This document shows positions 49,680 through 60,105 of a DNA stretch of 64,000 nucleotides, one piece after another (the stretch's first letter is position 1; the number at the start of each line of letters is the position of its first letter). The stretch comes from Hoplostethus atlanticus. Its lineage: Eukaryota > Chordata > Actinopteri > Trachichthyiformes > Trachichthyidae. The stretch covers positions 9,717,501 to 9,781,500 of the forward strand of contig JAXDDX010000001.1 of the NCBI GenBank assembly GCA_034670405.1, read 5' to 3'. The notes under the pieces were generated by a model. It made no database searches, was not told the origin of the DNA, and saw only the letters and a list, made by a program, of their open reading frames with translations. Both the position numbers and the translations under genes were made by a program.

Positions 49680-50040
49680 CGGGCAATAAGTGTATGCACC
49701 ATGAGCACATTTAATTTCTGCGGTTGGTTTTCAGCGAGCCCAGAGGTGAGCCTTAATAAGGATCAATGGCACTTTATCTGGGACAGCACCCACTTCACAG
49801 CATGCAAATTACACAGCAACCCTTAAAAAAAGAAATGGATTTAATTAAAAAATGTAGAACCACGGGCTCTGGAAATTCAATTAAAGGATTTATGCAAAGG
49901 TTGGCTAGCTTTTTGTGTTGCAGTTCCTGCTTATATAATGAGCTTTTCATATTAAAAATCAATAGGTAATCTGGGCTAGGGGATCGGCTGCTTATGTACA
50001 TTTTTGAAATCAATTTGAAAAATAGTCCATCAGCGCCGTG
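49680..50040. promoter_or_regulatory. Strong candidate conserved non-coding element with octamer
   Basis: A 360-bp block with no simple repeats. It contains the POU octamer ATGCAAAT (49802-49809), ggatttaattaaaaaatg, gaaattcaattaaagg, atgcaaaggttggc, cttatataatgagc and gaaatcaatttgaaaaat. Dense TAAT and ATTA cores and balanced AT-rich composition are typical of deeply conserved vertebrate enhancers. A (TC)n tract borders it on the left and a G-rich tract on the right. Confidence 0.45.
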
Positions 50041-50052
50041 TCACAACAAAGA

Positions 50053-50082
50053 AGGGGAGGGAGGGGCGGGGCGGGAGGGTCA
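50053..50082 (+). repeat. G-rich tract, quadruplex-capable
   Basis: ggggagggaggggcggggcg followed by ggaggg. Confidence 0.75.
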
Positions 50083-50981
50083 GCGGCAGGAGAGAAGTAG
50101 GAGTGGATGGGCGAGGAGGGGGCGATAGGTTACCTCCTTCTCCTCCAGGAGGGGTCACAGGAGAGAAGCTATTGGCTCTCTGAGGGTACGAGAGAAGGAA
50201 GGTGAAGGAGGCGATGTGGAGGAGTGGAGGGTAAGTGAGGATGTCTCTCTGGCCAGGTCAGTCTCTAGCTCTTTGGCCTGTTCTGATCCCTCCTATTAGA
50301 GAAGCAGTCCCAGGGCGGCCAGGGTCCAGCTGGCTCTGACCTGTGGCCCAGCCCCAGCTCAGCCTCAGCCCAGACACAGACGCCCCCGGCTCGGGAGACG
50401 TCCTAATGGCCTCCCCGAGGTGTCTGAGGCTGAAGTAACATTTCTTCACAAAAACAACACACTCTCTCCCAGAGACCTGGCGCTAGCAGGAGGCGCCGCC
50501 ACAGTAGCGGATCTAAATTTGTGTTTGAAAAAAATAAACTTAACCAAGTTGTCCCCACTTTGTAGCAGGGGACATTCTCGGTGTTGTTCATGTTTCCTCC
50601 ACACTCGCACTGTACGACTGTATGCAGGCAGGAGTGGTAAATGACTGACTGCATACAGTAGCAGACTGTCAGCATTTGATTGGTTCTTTATTGATCCAGA
50701 CACGCTCTCCATCACATCAACTCATCCACAATAAACCATTTACACAGTTTCCCTGTGCAATGGACCACATAACCAGGCCTCAGGCCATCTCTATTCACCC
50801 ACTGTGTGTGTGTGCGTCTGCGCCTGTGTGTGTGTGTGTTTTCTTTAATGAAATGGTATCTCCATGGACAATAATCCTTGTAACAGGATTGGGCAGGAAC
50901 ACACATGTCAATACAGCCAAATGGGATTGTATGCTTTTATCCATCCCGTACACCAAAACCTTTCTCTCTCTCTCCCTCCCA

Positions 50982-50989
<8 letters not shown>

Positions 50990-51053
<64 letters not shown>
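50990..51053. repeat. (CA)32 microsatellite
   Basis: A perfect 64-bp run, the longest uninterrupted CA tract in the window, preceded by ctctctctct. Confidence 0.97.
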
Positions 51054-51055
<2 letters not shown>

Positions 51056-51397
51056 TAGTGCAGCAGCATAGCAGGAGATTCATTTTATGCATTTACTCAA
51101 AAATGATTTCAAACATGGCCTCAAGAAAATCAGTGAATCATCAGACAAGTTCACTTTCAGTATATGAGCCTAATATCAATCAGCTTAATGTGTGATATTT
51201 CTGTCTACATCACAGAAGAGAAAAGTCCAGAGTGTCTCCAGTCAGGTTGGAGCTGACCCCCTCCTGGGTAGCTCCTAATCATCCAAGAGGACTCTATTAC
51301 GGGGGCTGGCAGCTCATCTAACCCCACAGAGGAGAAGGGGGGCTGGAGGGGAGGTGATTGGGACCTCTGCCCCTCTTTCTTTCCACATGGTTGAGCA

Positions 51398-51399
<2 letters not shown>

Positions 51400-51455
<56 letters not shown>

Positions 51456-51464
51456 ACACACACA
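51400..51464. repeat. (CA)32 microsatellite with one interruption
   Basis: A 51-bp run, one gaca interruption, then about six more units. Confidence 0.96.
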
Positions 51465-52450
51465 GGTGGCGTGGGTGTGCAGCAGAGCCACTGTGCCCGT
51501 GTGCTACAACAGATAGCAGATTACAGCACCTGACCTTACGTCTGTCTGCAGGAGAGAAACTGATAAAGAACACAGTAAGTAACCGTGGCTGCCGCGGTGC
51601 ACACATGCAGCAGCACCCCAACCCACTGTATGTCTCTTACATGGTAATGCTGATGTCTCTGTGTCTGGGCCGGTCTCCGGGGTTAACCCCCGAGGTGCGG
51701 GAGTGAGCTCCGAGACACAGCAGGCGAGGCGCAGCAGAGGCGCTACCGGTCTCACTACTCCTGACTGAACAACCATTCCTCTAATATAGTACTGACTGCT
51801 GGGGCCTGGTCAAAAGTTCAGCCTGTGCATATGTAAAAAGGTGGGCTGGTGCCCGAGGCAGGATCCTGGGTAAAGTAATCATGCTAAAACGCTGAGAAGC
51901 ATGGGACTAGGCGAGGGCACTAATGAAACCACCCCCTGGGGGAAGCGAGGTGTCTGATTGGACCAGAGGAGCCCCTTAGGCCTGTGCTCACAATCCCCTC
52001 GACCCCCAACCCACAATCCACCCCTCTTTCTAACCATTTTAGTGGATGATCAGGTACTGGAGCCCTTGCCCACACAGCTCAGCGTCGTCTCTGCCTATAG
52101 TTAAGGTATATAGGCTTAGCCCAGCTGGTCAGAGCCTGAGGGTGAGTTGATCTTGAGGGAGCAATCAGTCAGTCAACAAAATGTCACAGGATCAACATTA
52201 CAGTGGGACATGACAGTGACATCTTCACAACTAACCCTGCAACATTCAAACATTTCCTATGTAGAGATTAAATGCACATGTCCATCGTTTTGTAATTTGT
52301 CATTTTTATAGCACATTGATAATCTGGTCCAATATTGCAAAAGGCTAAAAAATGACACTATCCTTGATGCATCAAATCAACCAACTTCTGTTTCATTCCA
52401 CTTTTCAACATTAGACAAATCATAGCACTGTGATAACAGCCGTGTTCTGC
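51465..52450. other. Intron segment, no recognised gene
   Basis: Moderately GC-rich (51465-52010), then AT-rich, without simple repeats or a recognised mobile element. Confidence 0.5.
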
Positions 52451-52748
52451 ATCTCCCTCTGTCTCCCTCTGTCTCCCTCTGTCTCCCTGTGTCTCCCTCT
52501 GCCTCCCTCTGTCTTCCTCTGTCTTCCTCTGTCTTCCTCTGCCTCCCTCTGCCTCCCTCTGCCTCCCTCTGTCTTCCTCTGCCTCCCTCTGCCTCCCTCT
52601 GTCTTCCTCTGCCTCCCTCTGCCTCCCTCTGCCTCCCTGTGCCTCCCTGTGTCTCCCTGTGTCTCCCTGTGTCTCCTTCTGCCTCCCTCTGCCTCCCTCT
52701 GCCTCCCTCTGTCTTCATCTGTCTTCATCTGTCTTCATCTGCCTTTCC
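52451..52748. repeat. 10-bp minisatellite, about 29 units (GYCTYCCTCT)
   Basis: Consecutive decamers gtctccctct, gcctccctct, gtcttcctct, gcctccctgt, gtctccctgt and gtcttcatct fill the interval in strict register. Variants occur in local blocks (three gtcttcctct in a row, three gtctccctgt-like, three gtcttcatct at the right end), the mark of slippage and local homogenisation. The + strand is almost pure pyrimidine plus G. Because 10 is not a multiple of 3, the array cycles through all frames and leaves long open frames on both strands; these are not genes. Confidence 0.95.
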
Positions 52749-52749
52749 A

Positions 52750-52750
<1 letters not shown>

Positions 52751-52785
<35 letters not shown>

Positions 52786-52804
52786 CCACACACACACACA
52801 CACC
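52751..52804. repeat. (CA)n microsatellite, interrupted by CCCC
   Basis: A CA run directly abuts the 10-bp minisatellite, interrupted by acccccaca near 52784. Confidence 0.95.
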
Positions 52805-53315
52805 ACTGCAGGCCAGATCATTCAACGCTGATAATGGCACTAAAGGACACAGGGAAAACTCCCACTCTAAACACGCTGAATTAAAGAAACAGGAGTTACA
52901 GGCCTGGCCGCACAATCTCTGATAAGCAGATCAAGGCATGGGGAGGGGAACATGATGCTAGTAAGAGATAGTATGGCTGATTAAAATGTCATGCCTCTTT
53001 ATAGATGCCTTTCTCAACTCAGCAAAACGGAATCTGCTCTTTACATCAACGGCAGAGTGGGCTGTGCTCCCTGCTAATAGAGAAGTTTCTTTCCTTTAAG
53101 TCAAATCCACAACACGGATACAAACAGAAGAAGTCAAAATGTATTTTGGTAATGAGAGATACATTGGAAAAAGATAACGGTCTAAGAGTGAAGAGCTGAT
53201 AAAATAAGCACACTTTACTGAGGGTGGATAGCATGAACATGATTGGATGACCAAAAATGGGGCGTATGGCCTGACATGACTTTTCCTTGCCTTTACTACA
53301 ACAATCAAATCAAAT

Positions 53316-53340
53316 TGTGTGTGTGTGTGTGTGTGTGTGT
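53316..53340. repeat. (TG)12 microsatellite
   Basis: Perfect run. Confidence 0.95.
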
Positions 53341-53429
53341 AGGGCTACTGTATACCACTCCACCTGTGCTCCTATAAATCAAACCTGTGTTTTAAATGAG
53401 AGGCTGGTTATTTGCGCAAGAAGACACAC

Positions 53430-53850
53430 GGGGGCTTTGTGATTGTTTTTTGGAGTCGACATTCTGCTTATGTTTGCATCCCAGAACAATCTCCACGGAT
53501 CCCGTAAGCGTACGCAAGCAATTAAAGCGATACCATCTTCATATCCCCGCAACCAATAACTGAAATAATATCACTGTTTTATTAAGCCCTTAATGTGGGG
53601 GCAGAAGGAGTGAGGAGTGGGATTCTAAGGAGGATACACTTTCAGGGGCCTTATCAAGCCCAGATTTAAATAAGAGCAAATGCTCAGCTTAAGGGTGTGC
53701 CTGTGTGTCTGTCTGCGTGTGTGTGTGTGTGTGTGGCCTTTATCAGACATGAGTTTTAGCTAATCGCTGTGTCAGCACACCAGAATTTAATTACTAGCTC
53801 TACCTTTGTCCTTTAATATTTACTAACATGTACACTACTTTTAATTAACC
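53430..53850. promoter_or_regulatory. Candidate conserved non-coding elements around a (TG) tract
   Basis: Two repeat-free blocks (53430-53690 and 53740-53850) flank a short TG run at 53718-53735. They contain gcaattaaagcgatacc, ctgttttattaagcccttaa, agatttaaataagagc, gaatttaattactagc and ttttaattaaccacgtg, dense in homeodomain-type cores. Confidence 0.4.
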
Positions 53851-54007
53851 ACGTGTAGAAAAGCCACTGCCCGATTCTGGAGGAGAAACCGCTCTGCTAA
53901 TTGTGCCTGTGTGTGCTCACAAATCCAAAATGGTAACACCCTTCCCTCACACACCCAAAGAACAAAGAATCCACTTACAGGGTACACTTCCAAATCATTT
54001 GTTTGAA

Positions 54008-54154
54008 GAAAAAAAAAAAAAACATGTTTTACCAATTTCAGTCCAGCTGAAAATGACACAAATCAGTTTTGAGAATTAGAACAAGAAGGCAATTCAGGGA
54101 AAACAGCTAAAAAAAAAATTGTATAAAAGGTAAAGTGGGCAAAAAAAAAAAAAA
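54008..54154. repeat. Oligo-A runs
   Basis: A runs of about 9 to 14 near 54008-54021, 54110-54118 and 54141-54154. Confidence 0.85.
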
Positions 54155-54789
54155 GATAGCGTTGGGTGACAGAAATAGTCAAATTGAGGAAATGTTCAGC
54201 TTGGCATTTTGTGAAAGGTGCTGAGGAGCAGTTCCTCTCATCTCTCATCCTATGTCACAGGGAGGAGAGACAAATGACGGCCCGAGGCCTTGTGTCTGTC
54301 AAACATGATGGATCAGAATAACGCTCCACTAAAACTCTACCACGTTGCCTTTCAACACATCACATTCTCCCTTCAGTGCAAACACTAAATTGATAAAGTA
54401 TGAAGAGTAGCTAATGGAAAGATGTAATAGTCAAACTAAAGCATATATTAGGGGGCTATGGAGCCTAAAGGGTAGAGTGTTGCTATCCATTGAGAAGTCT
54501 TGCAGAGCAGAGGACGCAATATAGGATATGATAAATCACAGTGTAAGATTTTATCGTTCATATCCAAAGTGTGTGAGGATGTTAACCTCAGGCATCTGAC
54601 TCCGCCTCACATGAACACATACACACACTGTGAACGCTCTCTCTCACACACACATACATACATGCACATACGCTCAGATGTATTGTACTACGATGCTCAG
54701 AGGCGAGCGCGCACACACACTCACAAATACACGCCAGTCCTCACACCGAGCTGTGATACGGGTTATTGCCACATCAGGACAGCCTAAGA

Positions 54790-55700
54790 GGAAACTTTAA
54801 CAATAAACCTGCTCACACACTGATTCCACTGGCATGATCAGCAATGATCCATACTCAACAGCCACGCAAAACATGTGCTTGAAATAATTCATACATAAAA
54901 GACAACAGACTCTAAAAATGTAGTTTATAAAGAATTAAATTATAAGCACTATGATCATTTTTAGTAGCACTGCACATCCAAACTGGACATGGTCCAGTAT
55001 CCTGAGGGCTGTGACATATGGTTAAGGAAACAGAAGAGCAATTCTATCAACAGATATGACAGTTAATATTTTTTAATGATGCAACTGCTCCATTTTTTCT
55101 ACTGTTGCCAATTCACTGACAAAATTGCCCTCCTTCAAAATATTGTTCATGTCGTTTGCCTAAACACAGGCTACATGTAGGTTCAGAAATCCAAATTTTA
55201 AATCTTTTTAATGCTACCTGGAATTGGATTCACGATAACAACCAAAATAAAAGAAAATGTTGGCAAAACTAAAACTAAAACTATACATACATGCAGCATA
55301 AGAAAAAGGACACCAGGAAATTAAATCTTCTGGGACGTGATGTCAAACATGTTTGGCATTTTAACTCCAGTCCTGCGTTAATCTAAAAGCCGACATGCAT
55401 GCGGGCCTAATATAATGTGACTAACTGGAAGTGCAAGTAATGTAAAACAATGTAAGAAAATAAAACTGACACTACTGCCGGTCCCATTTAACTACTTGAT
55501 TAATGGCATTTGTCTTATTATATTTGCCTTACTTTCCAATTCTGACTAATACCAAATAATCTGTCATCTAATTTTATAGTTTCATCCAAATGAAACTTCA
55601 TTAAAAAATAAACCTGCATTACACGGGTTACTGTATTTAATACTTTAATGTTTTGTAAGGCCTTAGATTTAGATGATTTAATTGAAGACGTTTTCCAGAC
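54790..55700. other. AT-rich, microsatellite-free intron segment
   Basis: Over 900 bp with no simple repeat, unlike most of the window, with many taat/atta cores and no open frame of note. It could hold conserved elements or an old, unrecognised interspersed repeat. Confidence 0.45.
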
Positions 55701-56437
55701 GAAGACATAACGCCTCTACCACATCTCTGCTCTCAGTCAGTTAATATGACTCAGACCTAAAGATAATACATCTGAAAAGTAATAGAGTCTCCTGATGGGA
55801 ATGGTGTAAATGGTTAAAACGTCTTTGACGGGAAGCTTTTTATTTTAGTACACATGGCTGGGGAGGAGTAGAGACATGAGTTTGTACAGTGCTTTACTGT
55901 AACATAATAGTCGCAGTATACAGGATCTGGAATATCACCTAGCCTGGTGAGAGGAGAGGGGACCGGTCTCTCAGGGTTAAATAAACAGTGACAGGAGGAA
56001 GAGGAAAACAAACCGCAGAATATCTCTCTATCTGTGAAACCCAGACTCTCTCCCTGAGCCCTCAGCACTCAGCAGATCCTCAACTCCATCCTTTTCCTCT
56101 CCCAGGAACGTGCCAAGACAAATACATAGGCTGAGTAAGGGACACATCAGAATCACTAGAGGGGAGAAGATAGTAATTCAGCGCGGTGACTTCACTCAAT
56201 GGCTTTCTGTTCACAATAATATTGCTCAAGATATTCTGGCGGTAATCAAAGTTATCCGAGGGTGGTAAACAAACCATTCTGGTGTCTACCAAAGCCATTA
56301 ACTCACAGTAACTTTCTACTGGTAACCAAAGTAATGGTGCAAAGTGCAGTCATGAGGAAATATAGCTAGGTGCAGCAAATGTATCTCGACTGCAACTCTT
56401 TCCCTCAACGCGGTGCGTAAGGTGGCGTCTTCCTTAC

Positions 56438-56702
56438 CATAGACTTGGCGAAGGGCCTTGCCAGGGTGAAGAGCAGGGTCATCAGCCACCAGCTGCGGTG
56501 GATGGAGGTGTACATCATGTTCCCAGGATGCACAGCGTTAGAGGTGACACCGTGAGGTGAGAGGCGGCGGTGGAGCTCATTGCTGAAGAGGATGTTGCAG
56601 AGTTTGGCCCGATTGTAAGCCAGCATGGACCAGTAGTCCTTCTGTGGGGGAGACAGCAGGGCCAGGTCCACCTTACCGCACGGGTCTAACAGGTCTGTGA
56701 AC
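56438..56702 (-). CDS. wwox: WWOX exon 8 (C-terminal half of the SDR domain, active-site Tyr/Lys)
   Basis: Internal coding exon of WW domain-containing oxidoreductase, a tumour-suppressor-type adaptor with two WW domains and a short-chain dehydrogenase/reductase (SDR) domain. It encodes 88 complete codons, residues 265-352 in human numbering, beginning [10 protein letters not shown] and ending ARPFAKSM. The catalytic YNRAK motif places Tyr293 and Lys297 exactly. Tyr287 (KDYW), a known phosphorylation site, is present, as are [16 protein letters not shown] and the HPGNMMY motif. The acceptor on the minus strand reads tatctcccag before the exon and the donor reads ATG|gtaagg. The length of 265 bp, the entry phase (third base of codon 264) and the phase-0 exit after Met352 match human exon 8 (c.792-1056). 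No stop or frameshift is seen. The next exon (QQGAATT... in human) is not in the window, so intron 8 exceeds 56 kb here. Confidence 0.97.
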
Positions 56703-56738
56703 CTGGGAGATAGGACAGATCAAGAGTGGGTTATAGTG

Positions 56739-56981
56739 TGTGTGTGTGTGTGTGTGTAGACTAACAGCAGATGTGTGGCGCTGGCTGCATACAAATCAAA
56801 GACGTGACATGATGTTCTTTAATTGCCTGCGACAGAGCTGTTAAACTCCAGATGTTTGACAAGGCCCCTTAAACATTACACTACTCGTTGTGTTATTGTG
56901 CAGTCACACAATAACATCACAATACATGGCAGTGAAACCACACTCCCCGAGTGTGTGTGTGTTTGTGTGTGTGTGTGTGTC

Positions 56982-57021
<40 letters not shown>
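56739..57021. repeat. wwox: (TG)9, (TG)n and (GA)18 microsatellites in intron 7
   Basis: TG at 56739-56757, interrupted TG at 56952-56980 and GA at 56985-57021. The first lies about 35 bp upstream of the exon 8 acceptor on the minus strand, close to where the branch point would be. Confidence 0.93.
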
Positions 57022-57022
<1 letters not shown>

Positions 57023-57957
57023 CTCCAAACCGGTGGAACACATTCTACATATTAATCCAGTCATTAGAAAACAACCAATCAAAATGTCACCTGGTTTCCT
57101 TGTTGTGATTTTACAAGCTGGCTGCCTCTTGTTTACTGTCGCCTTCCGCAACATCCTTGCTTGGCTAAATTACAACATCTGCAGGCTTTTCATTTCATGT
57201 GCTGCAACTTCATAACTACTTTAGCAAGTAGAGGTTGATAAATCAATTGCCTGAACGGCAAATATAGTTGTTTTTGGGTTTTTTTTCAAAATTTGTTCCC
57301 ACATTATGCTGGAACCTGTGCCTGACTAGATCTCAGTGAGGTTTCAGAGAATTATGTTGTCAGACCTACCGTACTATTAGCTGAAATATAGAGATTTTGG
57401 CTAATGAAAATGTGTCCCGTCTGTTCATTAAAGCAGAGGAGCTTAGATCTACCAGAGGTACTTTCATTAAGCATAGTATCTCCTCTTGTTTGACCAGACC
57501 TGATGCAGTAGCAGAGAGAAGTAAACCTGTATTGGGTCAATTCCACAGTAAGCCCCTGTGTTGGAAACTGATAAAGTGTCCAGCTATTACCCGTCTGTCC
57601 ATCTCTCCCACCCCTGTCCCCTATAGGTCAATGTTTTACCAGAGGACAAGGAGCTTAGGGAATACAATATGCTGCCAGGTCAGGGGTCACACGCCGCTTG
57701 TGAGGGGAGGCTAAGTGAATAAACGGGAAATCGACAGAAACTGAAAATAACACACAAACAAAAAAGGGAGCGACTTCAATAGATGTAATATAGGTCCGGA
57801 ATGAGGTGGACAGAATGGAAGATGTAATATGAGATATTGTCTATTTCCACTCCTTCTTCCCCTCCCTCTATTCTGTGTCGGTGTGTAACTGACTCTCTCT
57901 GGTCCTGCCTAAGCCCTCTTTGAAGGGGTTAAGGCCACTGCTGATTGTAGAGGAGAG

Positions 57958-58299
57958 AAGGGGAGGGGGGGGGGGTGTGTGTGGGAGAGAGGAGAGAGGA
58001 GAAAGGAGAGAGGGCAGGGGAGAGGGGGCAGCAGGAGAGATGAAGATGTGATGTGGAAGGTACAGAGTAAAGGGAAGGTGGAGTGGGAAGACCTGGCTGG
58101 CCTTGGCCTCGCAATACATTTCAACCCTAGAGACGACGCCCATCCTGCTAGTCGCCTGAATCGGGGCAACACCACCAAAATCTGAGAGTGAACTCGTTGT
58201 TCTTACTGCGTAAGCAAGCCTTGCATCAATCACATGCTGTCAATACTCCCTTCATGTTTCCTTCCCGTATGCTCTTCCTACTTCCCCCCCCCCCCCCCC
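57958..58299. repeat. G-run and C-run in intron 7
   Basis: G-rich run at 57958-57976 followed by tgtgtgtggg, a purine-rich tract to 58035, and a C run at 58285-58299. Confidence 0.85.
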
Positions 58300-58561
58300 T
58301 CTCTTACTTTTCCTACAGCGTGTAATATGCTGTAAGTGTTGTGACCCCTGTGAATCTGAGTGTCAAACCATCCCCTCTGCTGCTCCTGCCCTCTCATGCA
58401 TGGCAGTCTGTATAGGATAACTCATAGTGGCCCTGTAATAGTGCTGCTGTTTGATCTGCTAGAATAACTCTGCCTATGTTCTCCCTGTCTCTGGTCACTC
58501 TGCCCAGCTCCAATCAATCACTGTGATTGGCCGTCTGACCGACTGAAGCCAGGATCAATGT

Positions 58562-58602
58562 CGGGCGGGCGGGCGGGCGCGCACACACACACACACACAC
58601 AC
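58562..58602. repeat. (GGGC)4-GCGC-(CA)10 compound repeat
   Basis: cgggcgggcgggcgggcgcg passes directly into a CA run; alternating purine-pyrimidine from the gcgc onward, so Z-DNA-capable. Confidence 0.93.
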
Positions 58603-59079
58603 TCGCTGCCTCTGATACACATGGCCCAGGGCTGCAGAGTACAGCGCCCTGCAAGACATCATGCCTGTCTACTCTATGACAGGCAAAACAGAAACGGGCC
58701 TATAGAGTAGTGTTGCTTAACAAAGAGATAGACTGAGAGAACAATAGACGGCGGAGAGGAAGAAAGGAGGGAAGAAAGGGGCTGAGTCAGGGGGTCAGAG
58801 AGAAAGGAGCAGATACTTGACGAAAGTAAGTTTTAGCTGGTAAGTCCATCCATCATGTTGATGACACGTTTAATACACACTGACAGCGTATGGGGGGAAA
58901 TGAGTTTTCAGTGAGTGAGGCTGTCATGTTTGACAACACGCAGTAAGTCTGATCTATCAGTTCATGGAGGAAAACTAGCCAACGTAGCGTCTGTAACTGC
59001 ATGACTGGAGCTACATGACTGGAGTTGCTGGACAAGGTAGCAATGCCTAGGAGCGAAGTCTAGGAGTGTTAAGCTAGGG

Positions 59080-59205
59080 TGTGGTGCAATCGCTTCACCG
59101 GGGAGAGCATGGCACCATCACTGCCAGAGTTGGAGGTTTGATTCCCACTGGGGCCACCTATGAGAAAGATGTATGCACTCACGGCTTCTACCACATATGT
59201 GTGTG
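59080..59205 (+). mobile_element. tRNA-derived SINE fragment (salmonid/esocid-like)
   Basis: A B-box-like ggtttgattcccactgggg is followed by ccacctatgag and gtatgcactcacgg. This arrangement (B box, ctggggccac, atgtatgcactcatg) is typical of SINE families I know from salmonid and pike-like fish. The 5' A box and the AT-rich 3' tail are degraded. It sits in intron 7, on the strand opposite to WWOX transcription. Confidence 0.6.
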
Positions 59206-59452
59206 TTAGGGGGAGTTCAGGGATGATGAACTGATACATGTATTCACAACACTGAGTGTGATCAAGCTGTCAACCTGTGACGTGCGTTCTCTCTCTCTCT
59301 CTCTCTCCCCCCTGTATTGTCTGTCTCAAATATTCTCTGTCAAATGAAGATGAAAAGAAGAATGAAAATATAATTTCTAGAAAGCTAGAGAGGCCAGAAT
59401 AGTATAGTACTGCTGCTAAGGTCCAATAGAGTACAGGGTTTACTGCCCGTAC

Positions 59453-59638
59453 CTGTGGGACTCCGAAGACACCACCACAACACGGGCGGGGGCTGAGCGG
59501 CGCAGGACGTCCTGTAGGCACTGGACCAGCAGGAAGTGACCTAGGTGGCAAATCTGGAAGGTGGACTCCAAGCCGTCTTCCGTCAAGCGCCAGGGCTGAG
59601 TGCACACCGCCGCATTGCACACCAGGATGTGCAGGGGC
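59453..59638 (-). CDS. wwox: WWOX exon 7 (central SDR domain)
   Basis: Internal coding exon of WWOX, upstream of exon 8 in the transcript. It encodes residues 203-264: [11 protein letters not shown] at the start, then [19 protein letters not shown], and [15 protein letters not shown] at the end, whose last codon (AG|G) is split by the intron. The NAA motif and the VSS strand carrying substrate/catalytic Ser260 are conserved. The length of 186 bp and its phases match human exon 7 (c.606-791). The acceptor is a pyrimidine-rich stretch ending ctccatag and the donor is cacag|gtacgg. Oddity: the position equivalent to human Asn232 in the NHLGHF motif, the Asn of the SDR catalytic tetrad, reads Cys (tgc). 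The segment after NAA ([10 protein letters not shown]) also differs from human (TFALPWSLTK as I recall it). The frame is intact, so this is called a real exon and not a pseudogene. Confidence 0.96.
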
Positions 59639-60105
59639 CTATGGAGAGAGGAGGGCGGGATATGGCATGTTAAAGTGATTATTTATTGATTACCAGTGAA
59701 AACAAAGAAGAGACAACGGCAGCACACGGGGACTTTCCATGACATTATAAGCTGGAGACGAGGTAAGGAGAGATAGAGGGGAGAAATAAACAAGGGGGAA
59801 GAAACTGGGAGGAGAGGAGGGCAGAGAAAGGAAGCAGGGTGTCCTGTTCCAGAGTGCAGTAGACCTCAGAGGCCTACAGAGACAGAGCAGCAGTAATGCT
59901 GATATGATACAGAGGTTTCCACTCCACCCCCCCAGGGCCCGACAGGTACTGTGGATACTGAATACAGCTGGTCAGAATCCAAGAGAAACAACACATTGAA
60001 AAGTGATCTCAAACCTCTTTTCAACACACAGCGGTGGTGGGGCTGGTGGGTGGTGATACCCACTGTGTTCAAGTAACCACCAAACCCACCAACACATACA
60101 ATATA

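Larger units (their letters stand above)
1..56437 (-). other. wwox: WWOX intron 8, 5' part (incomplete, at least 56.4 kb)
   Basis: Everything to the left of the exon 8 donor (gtaagg, read on the minus strand from 56437 downwards) is intron sequence until exon 9, which is not reached. No second gene is recognisable on either strand. Open frames are short or consist of dipeptide repeats from microsatellites (His-Thr, Val-Cys, Arg-Glu, Ser-Leu). Human WWOX intron 8 is likewise the giant intron of the gene and spans fragile site FRA16D. Microsatellites, a palindrome array, minisatellites and candidate regulatory blocks inside it are listed separately. Confidence 0.9.
56703..59452 (-). other. wwox: WWOX intron 7 (complete, 2,750 bp)
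   Basis: The intron is bounded by the exon 7 donor (gtacgg) and the exon 8 acceptor (ctcccag) on the minus strand. It holds TG and GA microsatellites at 56739-56757 and 56951-57021, a G run near 57958-57976, a C run near 58283-58299, a GGGC/CA compound repeat at 58562-58602, a tRNA-type SINE fragment near 59080-59205 and a TC tract at 59292-59310. The rest (57030-57900, 58300-58560 and 58620-59080) shows no feature I can name. Confidence 0.92.

Noticed and set aside
52377-52831. Several overlapping frames on both strands with regular 10-residue repeats
   Set aside because: A by-product of a 10-bp tandem array that lacks stop codons in every frame; not evidence of a repeat protein.
1-56437. 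Search for retroviral or other capsid-bearing elements
   Set aside because: No long terminal repeats, no reverse transcriptase, integrase or capsid-like frames are recognisable on either strand.
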